Notes under the pieces: model-generated
Databases searched by the model: none
What the model was told of the DNA's origin: nothing
What the model saw: the letters and a program-made list of their open reading frames with translations, nothing else
NCBI RefSeq assembly: GCF_003096695.1
Contig: NZ_QEKY01000007.1
Location: 86,429 to 150,428 of the forward strand
DNA: 64,000 bases
Source of the DNA: Porphyromonas loveana
GTDB lineage: Bacteria; Bacteroidota; Bacteroidia; Bacteroidales; Porphyromonadaceae
Reading direction: 5' to 3'
Position numbers and translations under genes: made by a program
Shown here: one piece after another, positions 30,701-39,173 of the stretch
Position numbering within the stretch: position 1 is the stretch's first letter
How the letters are laid out: every line of letters starts with the position of its first letter

Positions 30701-31947
30701 CGATGATCGCGGGCATGAATGCCGGCAGCATACGTGTCCTGTTCGGCTCCACCGAAATGCTCGGAACGGGCGTCAATGCCCAGCAGAGGGCTGTGGCGGT
30801 GCATCATCTTGATACGCCCTGGGTGCCCAGTGCCCTGGAGCAACGGGATGGCAGGGCAATCCGCAAAGGCAATGAAGTAGCCAAGTTCCATGCCGGCAAC
30901 AAGGTCGATGTCATCATCTACGCCGTGGAAAAGTCGCTCGACAGCTACAAGTTCAACCTGTTGCACAACAAGCAGCTTTTCATCAATCAGCTGAAGACAA
31001 ACTCCCTCGGAAGTCGAAGCATCGACGAAGGTGGCATGGACGAAGCAACAGGCATGAACTTTTCCGAATATGTAGCCGTGCTATCCGGTAATACCGACCT
31101 GTTGGAGAAAGCCCGGTTGGATAAGAAGGTGATGGCGATGGAGAGCGAGCGAAAGAACTTTCTTTACGAAAGAGATACGGCCCGTTCGCAACTGGCGAAA
31201 CTTCAGGGTGCAGTCGAGTTTCATGAGAAGAAAATCGCCGAAGCAGGGAGAGACCGGACGGTTTTCGAGGATCGGGTAAAGAAAAACGAAGACGGGACAT
31301 ACCAAAACCCGATACGGATCGATGGAGTGGAAGACGGCAGGGATATCAAAACAATCGCCCGCAGGCTGAAAGAGTACGAAGAGAAAGCCCGAACAGGCGG
31401 TGAGCACATGCCGATCGGCGAATTATACGGCTTTCAATTATCCGTCAAGAGCGAAGCCTCCATGAAAGAGAGTTTCGACTTCGTGGATAACCGGTTCTTT
31501 GTGAAAGGTTGTGGCAGCATCTATTATACTTACAACAACGGACATTTGGCTGAAGACCCCAAACTGGCCTGCATGAACTTTCTGAATGCTTTGGAGAAGA
31601 TACCCAGAGTCGTCGAGAGTCACCGGAAAGAACTGGCTGCGACACAAGCCAAGATACCGACGTTCGAAACGATGGTTTCTGCCGTATGGAAGAAAGAGGA
31701 GGAATTGCAGGAGCTGAAGAGACAGGCCGCGGAGCTGGATCGCAAGATCGCCCTTTCGCTCAAAAAAGAGGACAACAGCGAAGTAAAACCGGAAGAAACG
31801 GTCGCTCCCGATGCGACAATCGCAGCCGATGCGCCCTTACGGGAGGAGCTAAAAAGGGAACGGTCTTCCGAGCGGAATCATACCGATTGGAAAGAAATAC
31901 GGGAGGATGAAAAAATCAAACCCAGCATAAAATCCGGAAGGTGGTGA
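24766..31947 (+). CDS. Giant N6-adenine DNA methylase-helicase (P1 DarB-like)
   Basis: A 2,393-residue protein. The N-terminal methyltransferase has motif I DPSAGMG at 131-137 and motif IV NIPF at 197-200. After low-complexity and unknown regions comes an SF2 helicase with Walker A-type HEVGAGKT near 1522-1529, a DEAH-like VDESHKFKN near 1690 and motif VI '[12 protein letters not shown]' near 2025-2036; a coiled coil follows. The same architecture is typical of CTn backbones and resembles the phage P1 DarB antirestriction protein. An antirestriction or entry-protection role is an inference. It is not related to the DarB-like ketosynthase at 33.6 kb. Confidence 0.88.
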   Translation: MAYHKKETLRGNIEAIRTLLAVEKEHRLPTPVEREALSRYNGFGGLACILKPVDTLADRTRWVKSELELFPMVQELKQLIFGESASEREARGLWDSLKSSVLTSFYTDERIVRAIASALRGHRIPVGKLLDPSAGMGVFSHILAGEHTEVTALEKDKATGRILRLLSADNPQQTVRIIGFEEIEERQMGTYDLVASNIPFGNFVVYDRSYAKGKDPVKNESTRAVHNYFFVKGLDALKEGGLLAFITSRGLSDSPKNESIRRYLMENSRLISALRLPDGMFSENAGTQAGSDLIVLQKQTGKGIRTESEKSFTQSATVSYQGETFTENPLFAGENAENVLATRRFPGTDAYGKPAMVYTHDGGIDGISKELGEKLSADIRQHLDRKFYLTGAETVQPATAPENETPDRTTAESIRLEIDRPDRATTQQETQPVEEAGRLSLPELPAHLATAHRLITNEWLLDELARTQFATPREDLRHVQEGDMMHIRFLGTETLAVYTEGPYKREDGKVWAVIHADPDGENRGLITVPHTDITAIYPVRMSLRVMQINQAVKRPTDASSERILAEAEKRGYIRRPSAIQAEWIESGLIRAIRELEGLSKQEWNERNLPAAEYRLLYPEPDSEPSPMEELKQTQEKILSKQQDKTILILIRNEDRYETIGATARRLSDTCGLRLSDRFGEPYCSFHNQQLDQYLPVLVRAGHRVAIADRLENKQDVSSPEQKEPDHPEEKTKKNGALFDMEDEQEREAGREEARQAYDLMPKSLAGQLPKLYATEKSLVGDKVACARYFHPMSAYTAYLLEYDPKERVGFGLVTMGYGWELGYMSLDEMKEVKVMGLGIERDLHFTPKALHLVEELKEYIGERYTHTEEQVIVHRTDKAEAKALSGTYPAEEETDISPEDIRITKHRLTFDRDGIHAQTLDPVSGEAIGDRQPILPAPASEPAEKTSEAVEEQAPDGVPVMTLFRQYDTPNRPVRGEIRTDVESPREMNGRAVYFDEEHHPVESVDLDVPSLFPIGAIETWNLEVERFNEVERERKPTPVKPRTQRPSSRKQQQTSGQPDLFSGLWDTPALTEQFRQPPAPPSFDTAPRPYLSVIGEHLRDGSIVRQGKQIGYLSQVSEGNPLFHPVDLPSAQIGRLALYIDLRDTYHRLYDYETTREIEDKETRNRLNTLYDRFVGAYGHLNARKNAELLRMDTGSSDIFFLERSRDGQYIKADIFDHPTAFSQTALRTAETPLEALSASLNKYGEVRLAYMASLLPEQEEDEIVAALEGRIYYHPIERGYQIADRFISGNVIEKAEEIEQWVLQHGENEAVKKSLSALKAAIPTPIPFADLDFNFGERWIPSGIYARFASELFETEVHIGYSAPADEYTVKAPTKNPKISHTYAVKGEFKTYDGINLMKHALHNTIPDISKSKTVLDKETGKEKQIKVRDGDAIQQANTKIEEMREQFSAWLVRQPDTFKEKLADRYNRLFNCFVRPQYDGSHQTFPGLDVKALGFDDLYKSQKDAVWMLKMNGGGICDHEVGAGKTMIMCTAAYEMKRLGLANKPMIIGLKANVYDIAATFSKAYPNARILYPGKNDFTVRNRARIFSDIRNNDWDCIILTHEQFGAIPQSLEIQEGIFQKELDSVEENLEVLRQQGREISGRMLKGLEIRKKNLEAKLTRIADDIAERKDDTIDFKRMGIDHLFVDESHKFKNLTFTTRHDRIAGLGNSEGSQRALNLLFAIRTIQERTGKDLGATFLSGTTISNSLTELYLLFKYLRPQALEKQGIGTFDAWAAVFARKSTDYEFSVTNEIIQKERFRTFIKVPELGAFYAEICDFRTAKDIGIDRPEKHEILHHIPPTPEQEAFIQKLMEFARTGNAELLGREKLSEREEKAKMLIATDYARKMSLDMRMISPSYEDHIDNKASHCSRLIHDYYRKYEREKGTQFVFSDLGTYKPDEWNVYSEIKRKLTDDYGIPASEIRFIQECKTEAAKKAMIAGMNAGSIRVLFGSTEMLGTGVNAQQRAVAVHHLDTPWVPSALEQRDGRAIRKGNEVAKFHAGNKVDVIIYAVEKSLDSYKFNLLHNKQLFINQLKTNSLGSRSIDEGGMDEATGMNFSEYVAVLSGNTDLLEKARLDKKVMAMESERKNFLYERDTARSQLAKLQGAVEFHEKKIAEAGRDRTVFEDRVKKNEDGTYQNPIRIDGVEDGRDIKTIARRLKEYEEKARTGGEHMPIGELYGFQLSVKSEASMKESFDFVDNRFFVKGCGSIYYTYNNGHLAEDPKLACMNFLNALEKIPRVVESHRKELAATQAKIPTFETMVSAVWKKEEELQELKRQAAELDRKIALSLKKEDNSEVKPEETVAPDATIAADAPLREELKRERSSERNHTDWKEIREDEKIKPSIKSGRW

Positions 31948-32045
31948 GAAGAGCTTAGGTATTAAAAATCAGCCTGCTGTTTTCATATATATGAGTCAAC
32001 TCTACATTGAATTATTCAACACGGACGATTTTTTATGCTGTATTT

Positions 32046-32076
32046 TTTGCATCTCTTAAAATCTTTCTTATTTTTG
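32046..32076 (+). promoter_or_regulatory. Promoter of the tetR-type gene
   Basis: TTTG at 32046-32049 and TATTTTTG at 32069-32076 are 19 bp apart, a near-perfect Bacteroidota promoter. The predicted transcription start (about 32083) abuts the operator at 32086-32099, so binding there would block initiation. Confidence 0.7.
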
Positions 32077-32085
32077 CACCTGTAA

Positions 32086-32099
32086 ACCGACCGCTCGGT
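32086..32099. promoter_or_regulatory. TetR-type operator 1
   Basis: ACCGACCGCTCGGT, with the typical TetR-family ACCGA...TCGGT half-sites, lies just downstream of the -7 box of the regulator's own promoter. The exact reverse complement occurs again at 32741-32754. Confidence 0.75.
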
Positions 32100-32124
32100 C
32101 TTGTTTGCAGCAAAGGATAATGAT

Positions 32125-32721
32125 ATGAACGCAACAAAGAACTTTATTTTAGAAAAGTCGTTCGGCCTTTTTCTTCAAAAAGGCTATAATGGTGTTTCAA
32201 TCAGAAATATCCAAGAAGAAACCTGCTTATCAAAAGGGGCCATCTATCATCATTTCCAAGGCAAGGAAGAAATCTTTGCCAAAGCAATGGATTTGTTCTT
32301 TTTCCCGGCTCTCAGAAGTTTTCATTATTCTGATGATGAAACAAACACTCCATTGAAAAATGCACTTAATGAAGCTATTGAACATAGAAAAGGACATATT
32401 GATAAATTGCGGGAAATGACCGATTTCAAAGTTGATGACTTTTATTTTTTCAAGCTGGCCTTTCAGGTAGAAGAATTTTATCCGGATTTTAAGAGCAAAG
32501 TTGAAAATACATTTTCAGAAGAAGAAAATGAATGGAGAGAAGTGCTGCAAATGGCTGTTCAAAAGGGAGAAATCCGTAAAAATACGGATATTGATTTAAC
32601 ACTGTCTCTTCTTATGCTTATCCCACGAGGATTGGGATTGAGTATGGCATTTTCTTCCGGTATTTCGACCGACTCACTGAAGGAGATATATCAAAAATTT
32701 TATCGGACATTAAAAGAATAA
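32125..32721 (+). CDS. TetR-family transcriptional regulator
   Basis: A 198-residue protein; the ATG at 32125 (MNATKNFILEKSFGLFLQKG) is preferred over an in-frame TTG at 32101. The N-terminal helix-turn-helix reads 'GYNGVSIRNIQEETCLSKGAIYHHF', a classic TetR signature, and the rest is a helical ligand domain. Two copies of a palindromic operator, one at its own promoter and one just after it, point to self-control and control of the following enzymes. The ligand may be a lipid or the cluster's product (inference). Confidence 0.92.
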   Translation: MNATKNFILEKSFGLFLQKGYNGVSIRNIQEETCLSKGAIYHHFQGKEEIFAKAMDLFFFPALRSFHYSDDETNTPLKNALNEAIEHRKGHIDKLREMTDFKVDDFYFFKLAFQVEEFYPDFKSKVENTFSEEENEWREVLQMAVQKGEIRKNTDIDLTLSLLMLIPRGLGLSMAFSSGISTDSLKEIYQKFYRTLKE

Positions 32722-32740
32722 TTTTTTTACCCCAACACAA

Positions 32741-32754
32741 ACCGAGCGGTCGGT
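32741..32754. promoter_or_regulatory. TetR-type operator 2
   Basis: ACCGAGCGGTCGGT is the exact reverse complement of operator 1. It lies in the 46-bp gap between the regulator and the DarA-like gene, 13 bp before the start codon. No clear -7 box was found between the two genes. Confidence 0.75.
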
Positions 32755-32767
32755 ATCTTGCAAGGAT

Positions 32768-33571
32768 ATGGAAAAAAGAAGGATACAAATAGTCTATTAT
32801 TCGCAATCGGGTTCTTTGAAATACTTGATTGAAGAATCGATGCGTCCTTATCTGGGAGATTACGTCCTTGTCTGGAATCCCATTCATTGTGCGAAACCAT
32901 TTCCTTTTCCTTGGAACAGGAAACGTTTCTTTAGTGTCTTCTGCGACTCTGTTTTACAGAGAGGATGCCGGATTGTAAACAACGAAATAAAGATTGAGAA
33001 AGATGATATGATTTTACTTGGTTTTCAGCCGTGGTTCCTTCATCTTTCATTACCCATACAGTCTTTCTTAAACTCTACGCAGTTCGGTCGAATCGTGAAA
33101 GATAGAGAAGTTATTCTCTTTACCTGCTATCGCAATACCGGAGCCATGGCAAGAAGACAAATGGCGGCGCATGTAGAAAGTCGTGGCGGGCATATAGTTG
33201 CCGAGCTGGAAATCTCGGATCAATCCAAAGAACGGTCAAGCGCTTTCCGGTTTGTCAGATGGTTCTTTACAGGAAAGAATAACCCGTTTAGAAACATGGA
33301 AAAGCAGCAGGAAAAAGTTTGGAATGTTTTAGATGAAGTATTGCATAAGTCGAACCGAATCAGAATTCAATATCAAGAAAAACAACTTCTGAAAGAACAA
33401 TATATACTTGGGAAATTTCAAAGATGGGCACATTTTATTCAGCCTGCAGACAAAATATATCGCTTTCGTTTATTGCTGTTTCAAATATGGATTTTAATGG
33501 CATTGATATTTGTTTCACCAATCATGAACCGTATAATCAAATCAAAAAAAACAAAGAACAGTTATGAATGA
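32768..33571 (+). CDS. DarA-like flavodoxin-fold enzyme (dialkylresorcinol pathway)
   Basis: A 267-residue protein with a flavodoxin-like start 'IQIVYYSQSGSLKYLI' (residues 7-22), the 'PFPFPWNRKRFF' segment (about 44-55) and 'LLGFQPWFLHLSLPIQSFL', all features I associate with DarA-type enzymes annotated as dialkylresorcinol condensing enzymes in flavobacteria. A hydrophobic C-terminal segment (about 236-258) may anchor it to the inner membrane. DarA is thought to oxidise the cyclohexanedione made by DarB to the aromatic resorcinol. It overlaps the DarB-like gene by 8 bp, so the two are coupled. Resemblance is by memory, not by search. Confidence 0.72.
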   Translation: MEKRRIQIVYYSQSGSLKYLIEESMRPYLGDYVLVWNPIHCAKPFPFPWNRKRFFSVFCDSVLQRGCRIVNNEIKIEKDDMILLGFQPWFLHLSLPIQSFLNSTQFGRIVKDREVILFTCYRNTGAMARRQMAAHVESRGGHIVAELEISDQSKERSSAFRFVRWFFTGKNNPFRNMEKQQEKVWNVLDEVLHKSNRIRIQYQEKQLLKEQYILGKFQRWAHFIQPADKIYRFRLLLFQIWILMALIFVSPIMNRIIKSKKTKNSYE

Positions 33572-34694
33572 AGTCTTTATTACAAGAACATCTTCTTTCC
33601 TTCCTAACGAAGCCGTTGAGAATGACAACATGGAACAAATCCTGGGGATGGTCGGTGGTCATCCTTCCAGAGTCCGCAGTATCATTCTCCGTCAAAACGG
33701 GATTAAGAAACGCTATTATTCTCTTGACAGAGAGGGAAAGATTGTTTACACAAACGCAGAATTGACCGCTATTGCCGTAAACAAGTTATTCGATCAGACT
33801 ATTTCGTTTAAGGACATAGGTTTATTAGCCTGCGGAACGTCGCTTCCGGATCAACTTTTCCCATCACATGCCGTTATGACACATGGTCTTTTGGGGAATA
33901 AGCCGATAGATCTGCTTTCTCCTTCGGGTGTCTGTTGTGCGGGCATGCATGCTTTCAAACATGCTTATTTATCCGTTCTTTCCGGCATGTCTCAGAATGC
34001 CGTATCGACAGGCTCGGAACTGGTCTCACCTGTACTTCGTGCCGATAATTTTGAAGAAGAATATAAAATGCTGAGTCTGGTCGAAGAAAAGCCGATTATT
34101 GCTTTTGAGAAAGACTTTCTCCGTTGGATGTTATCGGACGGTGCCGGAGCATTCTTATTCGAAAACAGATGCAGAGGAGATTTGTCTTTGAGAATCGATT
34201 GGCTCGAATCCATCTCTTACGCAAATGAACTGGAGGTCTGCATGTATGCAGGAGCCATTTTCGAGAACGAACGTTTCAAAAGCTGGAAAGAAGCCGATCC
34301 CCTGGAATGGGGACGAGAATCTTACTTCGCTGTTAAACAGGATACGAGACTTCTCGGAGCCCATGTCATAGAAAAAGGAGTCGACTTCGTTTGCGAGAAT
34401 CTTTGCAAACATGATATCGGCTTCAATGAAATAGACTACGTGCTTCCTCATATATCCTCAATGTACTTTTTCGATAAGCTGAAAAAAGGCTTTGAGATGA
34501 AAGGTTATCCGGTGGCGGATGGACAGTGGTTCCTCAATTTGCCTTATGTGGGAAATGTCGGGTCGGCTTCTATTTATTTAATGCTCGACGAATTATTCCA
34601 TTCGGGTAAACTCAAGCAAGGGCACCGGGTTTTACTTATCGTACCCGAAAGTAGTCGATTCTCCTATTCAGTGGCGTTACTCACAGTTGTATAA
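33564..34694 (+). CDS. DarB-like beta-ketoacyl synthase III
   Basis: A 376-residue thiolase-fold enzyme. The KAS III triad is visible: Cys124 or Cys125 in 'SGVCCAGMHA', His296 in 'YVLPHISSM' and Asn331 in 'YVGNVGSAS'. The N-terminus 'MNEVFITRTSSFLPNEAVEND' and 'RSIILRQNGIKKRYYSLD' match DarB-type ketosynthases rather than FabH. DarB joins a beta-ketoacyl and an unsaturated acyl thioester to a 2,5-dialkylcyclohexane-1,3-dione. No dedicated carrier protein is encoded nearby, so substrates would come from host fatty acid synthesis. Confidence 0.82.
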   Translation: MNEVFITRTSSFLPNEAVENDNMEQILGMVGGHPSRVRSIILRQNGIKKRYYSLDREGKIVYTNAELTAIAVNKLFDQTISFKDIGLLACGTSLPDQLFPSHAVMTHGLLGNKPIDLLSPSGVCCAGMHAFKHAYLSVLSGMSQNAVSTGSELVSPVLRADNFEEEYKMLSLVEEKPIIAFEKDFLRWMLSDGAGAFLFENRCRGDLSLRIDWLESISYANELEVCMYAGAIFENERFKSWKEADPLEWGRESYFAVKQDTRLLGAHVIEKGVDFVCENLCKHDIGFNEIDYVLPHISSMYFFDKLKKGFEMKGYPVADGQWFLNLPYVGNVGSASIYLMLDELFHSGKLKQGHRVLLIVPESSRFSYSVALLTVV

Positions 34695-34717
34695 GTAAAT
34701 TTCAAATTATATCGTAT

Positions 34718-36970
34718 ATGAACCGTATTGCAGAATTTATCGTCAAAAAACGTCTTGCCATCATTACGGCCGGCGTAGCAATTACGTTGATACTCGGCTA
34801 TTTTTCGACCAAGCTGACCATCAACTCCAATTTTATGTCCTACTTACCCGATGATGATCGGAAAGTTATGCTGTTTGAGCGAACGGACAGCTTATATGCC
34901 ACAGGAAATATCATCGTAATCGGGATGAGCAATACGGAAAATACCATTATAACGCCAGAAGGAATATCGGTTATACGGCAGGTTACCGACTCCATTTCCG
35001 AAATAGAAGGAGTGGAGAAGGTAACCGGCCTGGCCAATGTAATCGATATCAGGCATCGTAATGACGGAGTGGAAATAGGCCGATTGATGGATGAAGAGAT
35101 AATTTCCGACTCTTTACCCTCCTTACAGTCGTATATTTTGAATAAAGAGATGTATCGTGGTCGACTGTTGTCGGAAGACGGGCGAAGTACGACAATCATT
35201 GTTTTTGTCGGAACAGCTGCCGACAAGGAAAAAGCTGCCCGGGAGGTAAATGACCTGCTTGATGAAGTCAGGCGATCGCATCCCGAATTAACTGTTTATT
35301 GCGACGGTTTGCCGATGCAGCAACAAAGCCTTACGGAATCGACGGAAAAGGATCTGATCCGGCTTGTTCCCCTTGTCTGCTTGCTGATTGCTCTTATTCT
35401 CGCATTGACACTGCATTCGTTGCGAGGCATATTCCTTCCGCTGCTTTCCGTGGCGATGGGCAGCATTTGGAGTATGGGGGCGATGGGACTGTTCCATGTT
35501 CAACTTTCTCCCATATCCGGCTCGATTCCGGTTGTCCTTTTTGCCGTAGGATCAGCTTACACAATACATGTTCTGAACTTTTTCAAATTGCTTGAAAACG
35601 GCGAAAATCATAAGGAAATCGTCGTAAGGGGAATAACGATTATAGGGGTTCCGGTAATGCTGGCCGGACTGACGACCATTGTCGGTTTCCTTTCATTTAT
35701 TCCGGGAACATACCTGAGCATCATTCGTGATTTCGGTATTTTTATGGCATTGGGTACATTCTTTTGCCTGCTTTTGTCACTTACCTTTATTCCGGCTGTC
35801 GAGTCCTATCTTCCACCCTTGAAACATCAGGAGAAAAAACAGAAGAAACACGTTCTTTCCGATATTTTGCAATGGCTTGCCGGAGTTTCCATACATCGCA
35901 ACAAAATGGTTCTTTACTGTGCCGGTGGCTTGATTCTTCTGATGGGAGCCGGCCTTTTCCGACTAAAAAGTAATATTGACGTACTCTATTATTTCCCAGA
36001 AAAGCATCCGTTAAGACAATCCGCAGCCTTTCTCAACCGGGAATTCGGAGGAACCCTCCCAATTCAGATCAAGGTGACTGCTGACCTGACACGTCCCGAA
36101 ACGCTGGCAGCCATGCAAGATTTCGAAGATTTCCTTTCCGGACTTCCGCATGTGCATAATCCGCAATCGGTAACGGAGCTTATCAAAGAAATGAATCAGG
36201 CTATGGGGGAAGGCAAGCAAATACCCGACACACAAGAGAAAATACAAAACCTCTGGTTCCTGCTCGAAGGAGAACCCGTAATGGAGCAGCTCTGCAATAC
36301 CGACAAAAGTGAAGGCATGATCCATGCTACCATGTGTAATGCACCGACCGGAGATTATCATGCGGTAAGCCGGAAAATCGACGAATATGCCGCCGCACAT
36401 TCATCCGGTACGGTGCAATTCGAAACAACCGGATTGCCTTCCATCTATTCGAATTTTGACTATAATTTGATGCAGAATCTCTTCTGGAGTCTGCTGTTAG
36501 CCTGCATATTGGTATTTATCTGTATGACATTTCTGGTCAAATCGCTTAAAAGCGCCCTTGTCGGATTTGTACCGCTTATGAGTGCCATCCTTTTCATCTT
36601 CGGACTGATGGGCTATCTCGGCATCGCCCTTAACCTCGCGACTGTGCTGATTGCCGGAGTTGCCGTAGGGATTGGGGTAGACTATTCCATCCACTTTATT
36701 TCCGGTTACCGGAATGCGCTCGTATCGGGGAAAGAATGCAATGAAGCTGTCATCCAAACGCTTCAGACTTCCGGAAAGGGCATCCTGTTCAATGTAACGG
36801 CTGTTGCATTCGGTTTTCTGGTTTTGGTGTTTGCAGACCTCGTACCATTGAAAGAGTTCGGTCTGATCATGTTTGCCACCATGTTCGTATCCGGCTTGGC
36901 GGCAACTCTCCTCCTGCCTTCGATGATTCTATGTTTTCATATCAATCTTAATAAAACTCAGAAACAATGA
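34718..36970 (+). CDS. MMPL/RND-superfamily exporter
   Basis: A 750-residue membrane protein with the two-fold RND layout: TM1 at about 13-29, a large periplasmic loop, five spans, then TM7 near 388 and a second loop and span set. The conserved 'GVAVGIGVDYSIHFISGYR' motif is near residues 645-665; the first half has 'GSAYTIHVLNFF' without the Asp. MMPL-type pumps export lipids, sterols and polyketides. It starts 23 bp after the DarB-like gene and overlaps the next gene by 4 bp, so it is probably the exporter of this cluster's product. Confidence 0.88.
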   Translation: MNRIAEFIVKKRLAIITAGVAITLILGYFSTKLTINSNFMSYLPDDDRKVMLFERTDSLYATGNIIVIGMSNTENTIITPEGISVIRQVTDSISEIEGVEKVTGLANVIDIRHRNDGVEIGRLMDEEIISDSLPSLQSYILNKEMYRGRLLSEDGRSTTIIVFVGTAADKEKAAREVNDLLDEVRRSHPELTVYCDGLPMQQQSLTESTEKDLIRLVPLVCLLIALILALTLHSLRGIFLPLLSVAMGSIWSMGAMGLFHVQLSPISGSIPVVLFAVGSAYTIHVLNFFKLLENGENHKEIVVRGITIIGVPVMLAGLTTIVGFLSFIPGTYLSIIRDFGIFMALGTFFCLLLSLTFIPAVESYLPPLKHQEKKQKKHVLSDILQWLAGVSIHRNKMVLYCAGGLILLMGAGLFRLKSNIDVLYYFPEKHPLRQSAAFLNREFGGTLPIQIKVTADLTRPETLAAMQDFEDFLSGLPHVHNPQSVTELIKEMNQAMGEGKQIPDTQEKIQNLWFLLEGEPVMEQLCNTDKSEGMIHATMCNAPTGDYHAVSRKIDEYAAAHSSGTVQFETTGLPSIYSNFDYNLMQNLFWSLLLACILVFICMTFLVKSLKSALVGFVPLMSAILFIFGLMGYLGIALNLATVLIAGVAVGIGVDYSIHFISGYRNALVSGKECNEAVIQTLQTSGKGILFNVTAVAFGFLVLVFADLVPLKEFGLIMFATMFVSGLAATLLLPSMILCFHINLNKTQKQ

Positions 36971-37701
36971 AAAAATTATCTTTCTTCTTTATGGCTGCCT
37001 TTCTGCTTTCGTATTCGGCAGCATCGGCTCAAAATGCCACAACCATTTTAGAAAAAGCAGACAGTGTGCTGAATGCACCTAAAGATGTGACAGCAACCAG
37101 TACGATGACAATCACTGCCAAAAACGGCAGTCGGAGTGTCCGCACCATGCAGGTCTTTCAGAAAGGAACCGACAAACGGTTGGTTCGGTTCCTCTCGCCT
37201 GCAGATCAGAAGGGCATCGCTTTTCTCTCGCTCCCCAACGACAATCAGATTCTTTATTTGCCGGCTTTCGGAAAAACGCGTCGGATAGCTTCGCACGTAA
37301 AGAACACCCGTTTTGCCGGAACGGATTACACCTATGAAGATTTGGAGGCCAAACGTTATGCCGATAAGTGGGATGCAGAACTGAAAAGTCGGTCAGCCGG
37401 CGAATACACATTGTCGCTTACACCGAAAAAGGGGGTCAAGACAGATTATGCCAAGATGGATATCCGGATAAAAGCGGATACCTATTTCCCCGTGGAAGTT
37501 GTTTTCTACAACAAGAAAGGAGTGGCTTCCAAACGGATGACCGTCTCGGAAATCTCCAATCACAAAGGTTTTCTTATTGCCAAAACATCTGAAATGAAAG
37601 ACCTTTCAGGAGGCAGTTCGACACAAACGCATCTTCAGCATGTGGAACTGAATACAGGCTTAAAAGACGATGTTTTCACCGAACGGAATCTGATGAAATA
37701 A
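36967..37701 (+). CDS. LolA-like outer membrane lipoprotein-sorting protein
   Basis: A 244-residue periplasmic protein with a signal peptide ending at ASAQ (about residue 22) and an open beta-sandwich of the COG2834 type, including 'DKRLVRFLSPADQKGIAFLSL' and 'FAGTDYTYEDL'. Such proteins pair with MMPL pumps in aryl polyene, flexirubin and related clusters and are expected to carry a lipid through the periplasm. Translationally coupled to the MMPL gene (ATGA overlap). Confidence 0.87.
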   Translation: MKKLSFFFMAAFLLSYSAASAQNATTILEKADSVLNAPKDVTATSTMTITAKNGSRSVRTMQVFQKGTDKRLVRFLSPADQKGIAFLSLPNDNQILYLPAFGKTRRIASHVKNTRFAGTDYTYEDLEAKRYADKWDAELKSRSAGEYTLSLTPKKGVKTDYAKMDIRIKADTYFPVEVVFYNKKGVASKRMTVSEISNHKGFLIAKTSEMKDLSGGSSTQTHLQHVELNTGLKDDVFTERNLMK

Positions 37702-37712
37702 ACCATTGAACC

Positions 37713-39119
37713 ATGAGATTTCTTCTGTTTATCCTGATGGCATGTCTGACGATATTTGCCAAGGTGCACGCTCAAACCGTCGAAGATAAACCTTTCGAGC
37801 TGAATGGCAGTCTGCAACTCGATGACCGTATCCGCCTGAAAAGCGGAGGGCTTGACTGGCAGGAATACCGGATGAGCCTGCAACCCGTGTATAAGGTAAA
37901 CGATAAGGCACGGCTCCATGCCGATATTTGGATTCGCAAACTTATCACAGCTTCACCTTTCGACCAACCGGTCGAGAATGTACAGCTTCGAGAGGCATAC
38001 GTCGATTTATACGGCTTTTTAAGTGAGCATATCGATGTCCGTATCGGCCGACAGCGCATTGCCTGGGGAACGGCCGACCGGCTCAACCCTTCGGATAATA
38101 TCAACCCTTGGGAGCTGGAGGACTTTTGGGATTTCGGACGGCATACACCTACCAATAGTCTTCTTGCCAAATACTATTGGAATGGGTTCACACTTACGGC
38201 TGTGTTCACGCCCCGGTTTTCTCCATCCTTACTTCCCGACCAAAGTTGGAAAGCAGCGTTTATGCCTGAAGTTCCCGATCGCTGGCAAATTCCGTTACCG
38301 GACGGGACGATGACGGATATATGGCTTCAGCCTCTTTCTGTTTCCCGGATGGAAAATCTGCCCGAACGGAAACTGAAAGCATCGACTTATGCCGTCAAAA
38401 TAGCCCGGGATATACGCAATTATACCGTTTCGTTCGGATGGTTGCGCCAATATGCACCGATTCCGGTATTGACCCGTTTATCCGTTCAGGGAAAAATAAC
38501 GAGCCTGCCCACTTCCCCTGATATGCCTGTTCCGATGAATACGACGGTCGATGCAATGCTCTCATACTCGTTGCGCAACGTCGTGAGTGCCGATTTGTCC
38601 GGTTCCCTCGGAAGTGTGGGCGTATGGGGAGAGGCGGCTTTATTTATTCCTGAAAAAACGATACTCACGCGTTCGGTCTCTATAGAAAGTCCTATGGGAA
38701 CATTTAATCCGGTTCTTCCCGACAGTACAATCTTTGACGGCAATCCGTATTTGAAATATACACTCGGATTCGATTACACTTTTCCGGCTAATATCTATCT
38801 GAATGTACAATACGTACATGGGTTCTTTCACGAGGAAGGGAGGAAGAACCTGACCGACTGGCTGGCGTGGACATGCGAATGGAAATCGGCCGATGAAAAA
38901 CTGAAATTATCATTGTTGAACGGAGCTTTTCAGGTTGCCGATTTCAATAACATCAAAGAAGGGTGTACATTGTTCTGGTTGCCGGAGCTTTCGTATAAGC
39001 CGGTCGACAATATCGAACTCAAGGCCGGTGCACACTGCATCTTCGCCGGAAAAGATGCTCCGTTTTACCCCATAAGAAAAAACGGAGATACGTATCTGAA
39101 AGTGAAATACTCGTTTTAG
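37713..39119 (+). CDS. DUF1302-like outer membrane beta-barrel
   Basis: A 468-residue exported protein: signal peptide ending near KVHAQ, alternating beta strands throughout and a C-terminal 'YLKVKYSF' ending in Phe. The 'GRQRIAWGTADRLNPSDNINPWEL' segment (about residues 111-134) is the hallmark of DUF1302-type barrels, which in proteobacteria accompany MMPL pumps and DUF1329/LolA-like proteins. It is the likely outer membrane step for the lipid moved by the two preceding gene products. It starts 11 bp after the LolA-like gene. Confidence 0.8.
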   Translation: MRFLLFILMACLTIFAKVHAQTVEDKPFELNGSLQLDDRIRLKSGGLDWQEYRMSLQPVYKVNDKARLHADIWIRKLITASPFDQPVENVQLREAYVDLYGFLSEHIDVRIGRQRIAWGTADRLNPSDNINPWELEDFWDFGRHTPTNSLLAKYYWNGFTLTAVFTPRFSPSLLPDQSWKAAFMPEVPDRWQIPLPDGTMTDIWLQPLSVSRMENLPERKLKASTYAVKIARDIRNYTVSFGWLRQYAPIPVLTRLSVQGKITSLPTSPDMPVPMNTTVDAMLSYSLRNVVSADLSGSLGSVGVWGEAALFIPEKTILTRSVSIESPMGTFNPVLPDSTIFDGNPYLKYTLGFDYTFPANIYLNVQYVHGFFHEEGRKNLTDWLAWTCEWKSADEKLKLSLLNGAFQVADFNNIKEGCTLFWLPELSYKPVDNIELKAGAHCIFAGKDAPFYPIRKNGDTYLKVKYSF

Positions 39120-39173
39120 GAACAATCATACCGAGAAGCAATATAAAATACTAACCCCTAAAAGAGTGAAAAG

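Noticed and set aside
24766..34694. Reading the giant methylase-helicase and the ketosynthase as one 'DarB' system
   Set aside because: The shared name is a coincidence: phage P1 DarB is an antirestriction protein, while DarB of dialkylresorcinol synthesis is a KAS III enzyme.
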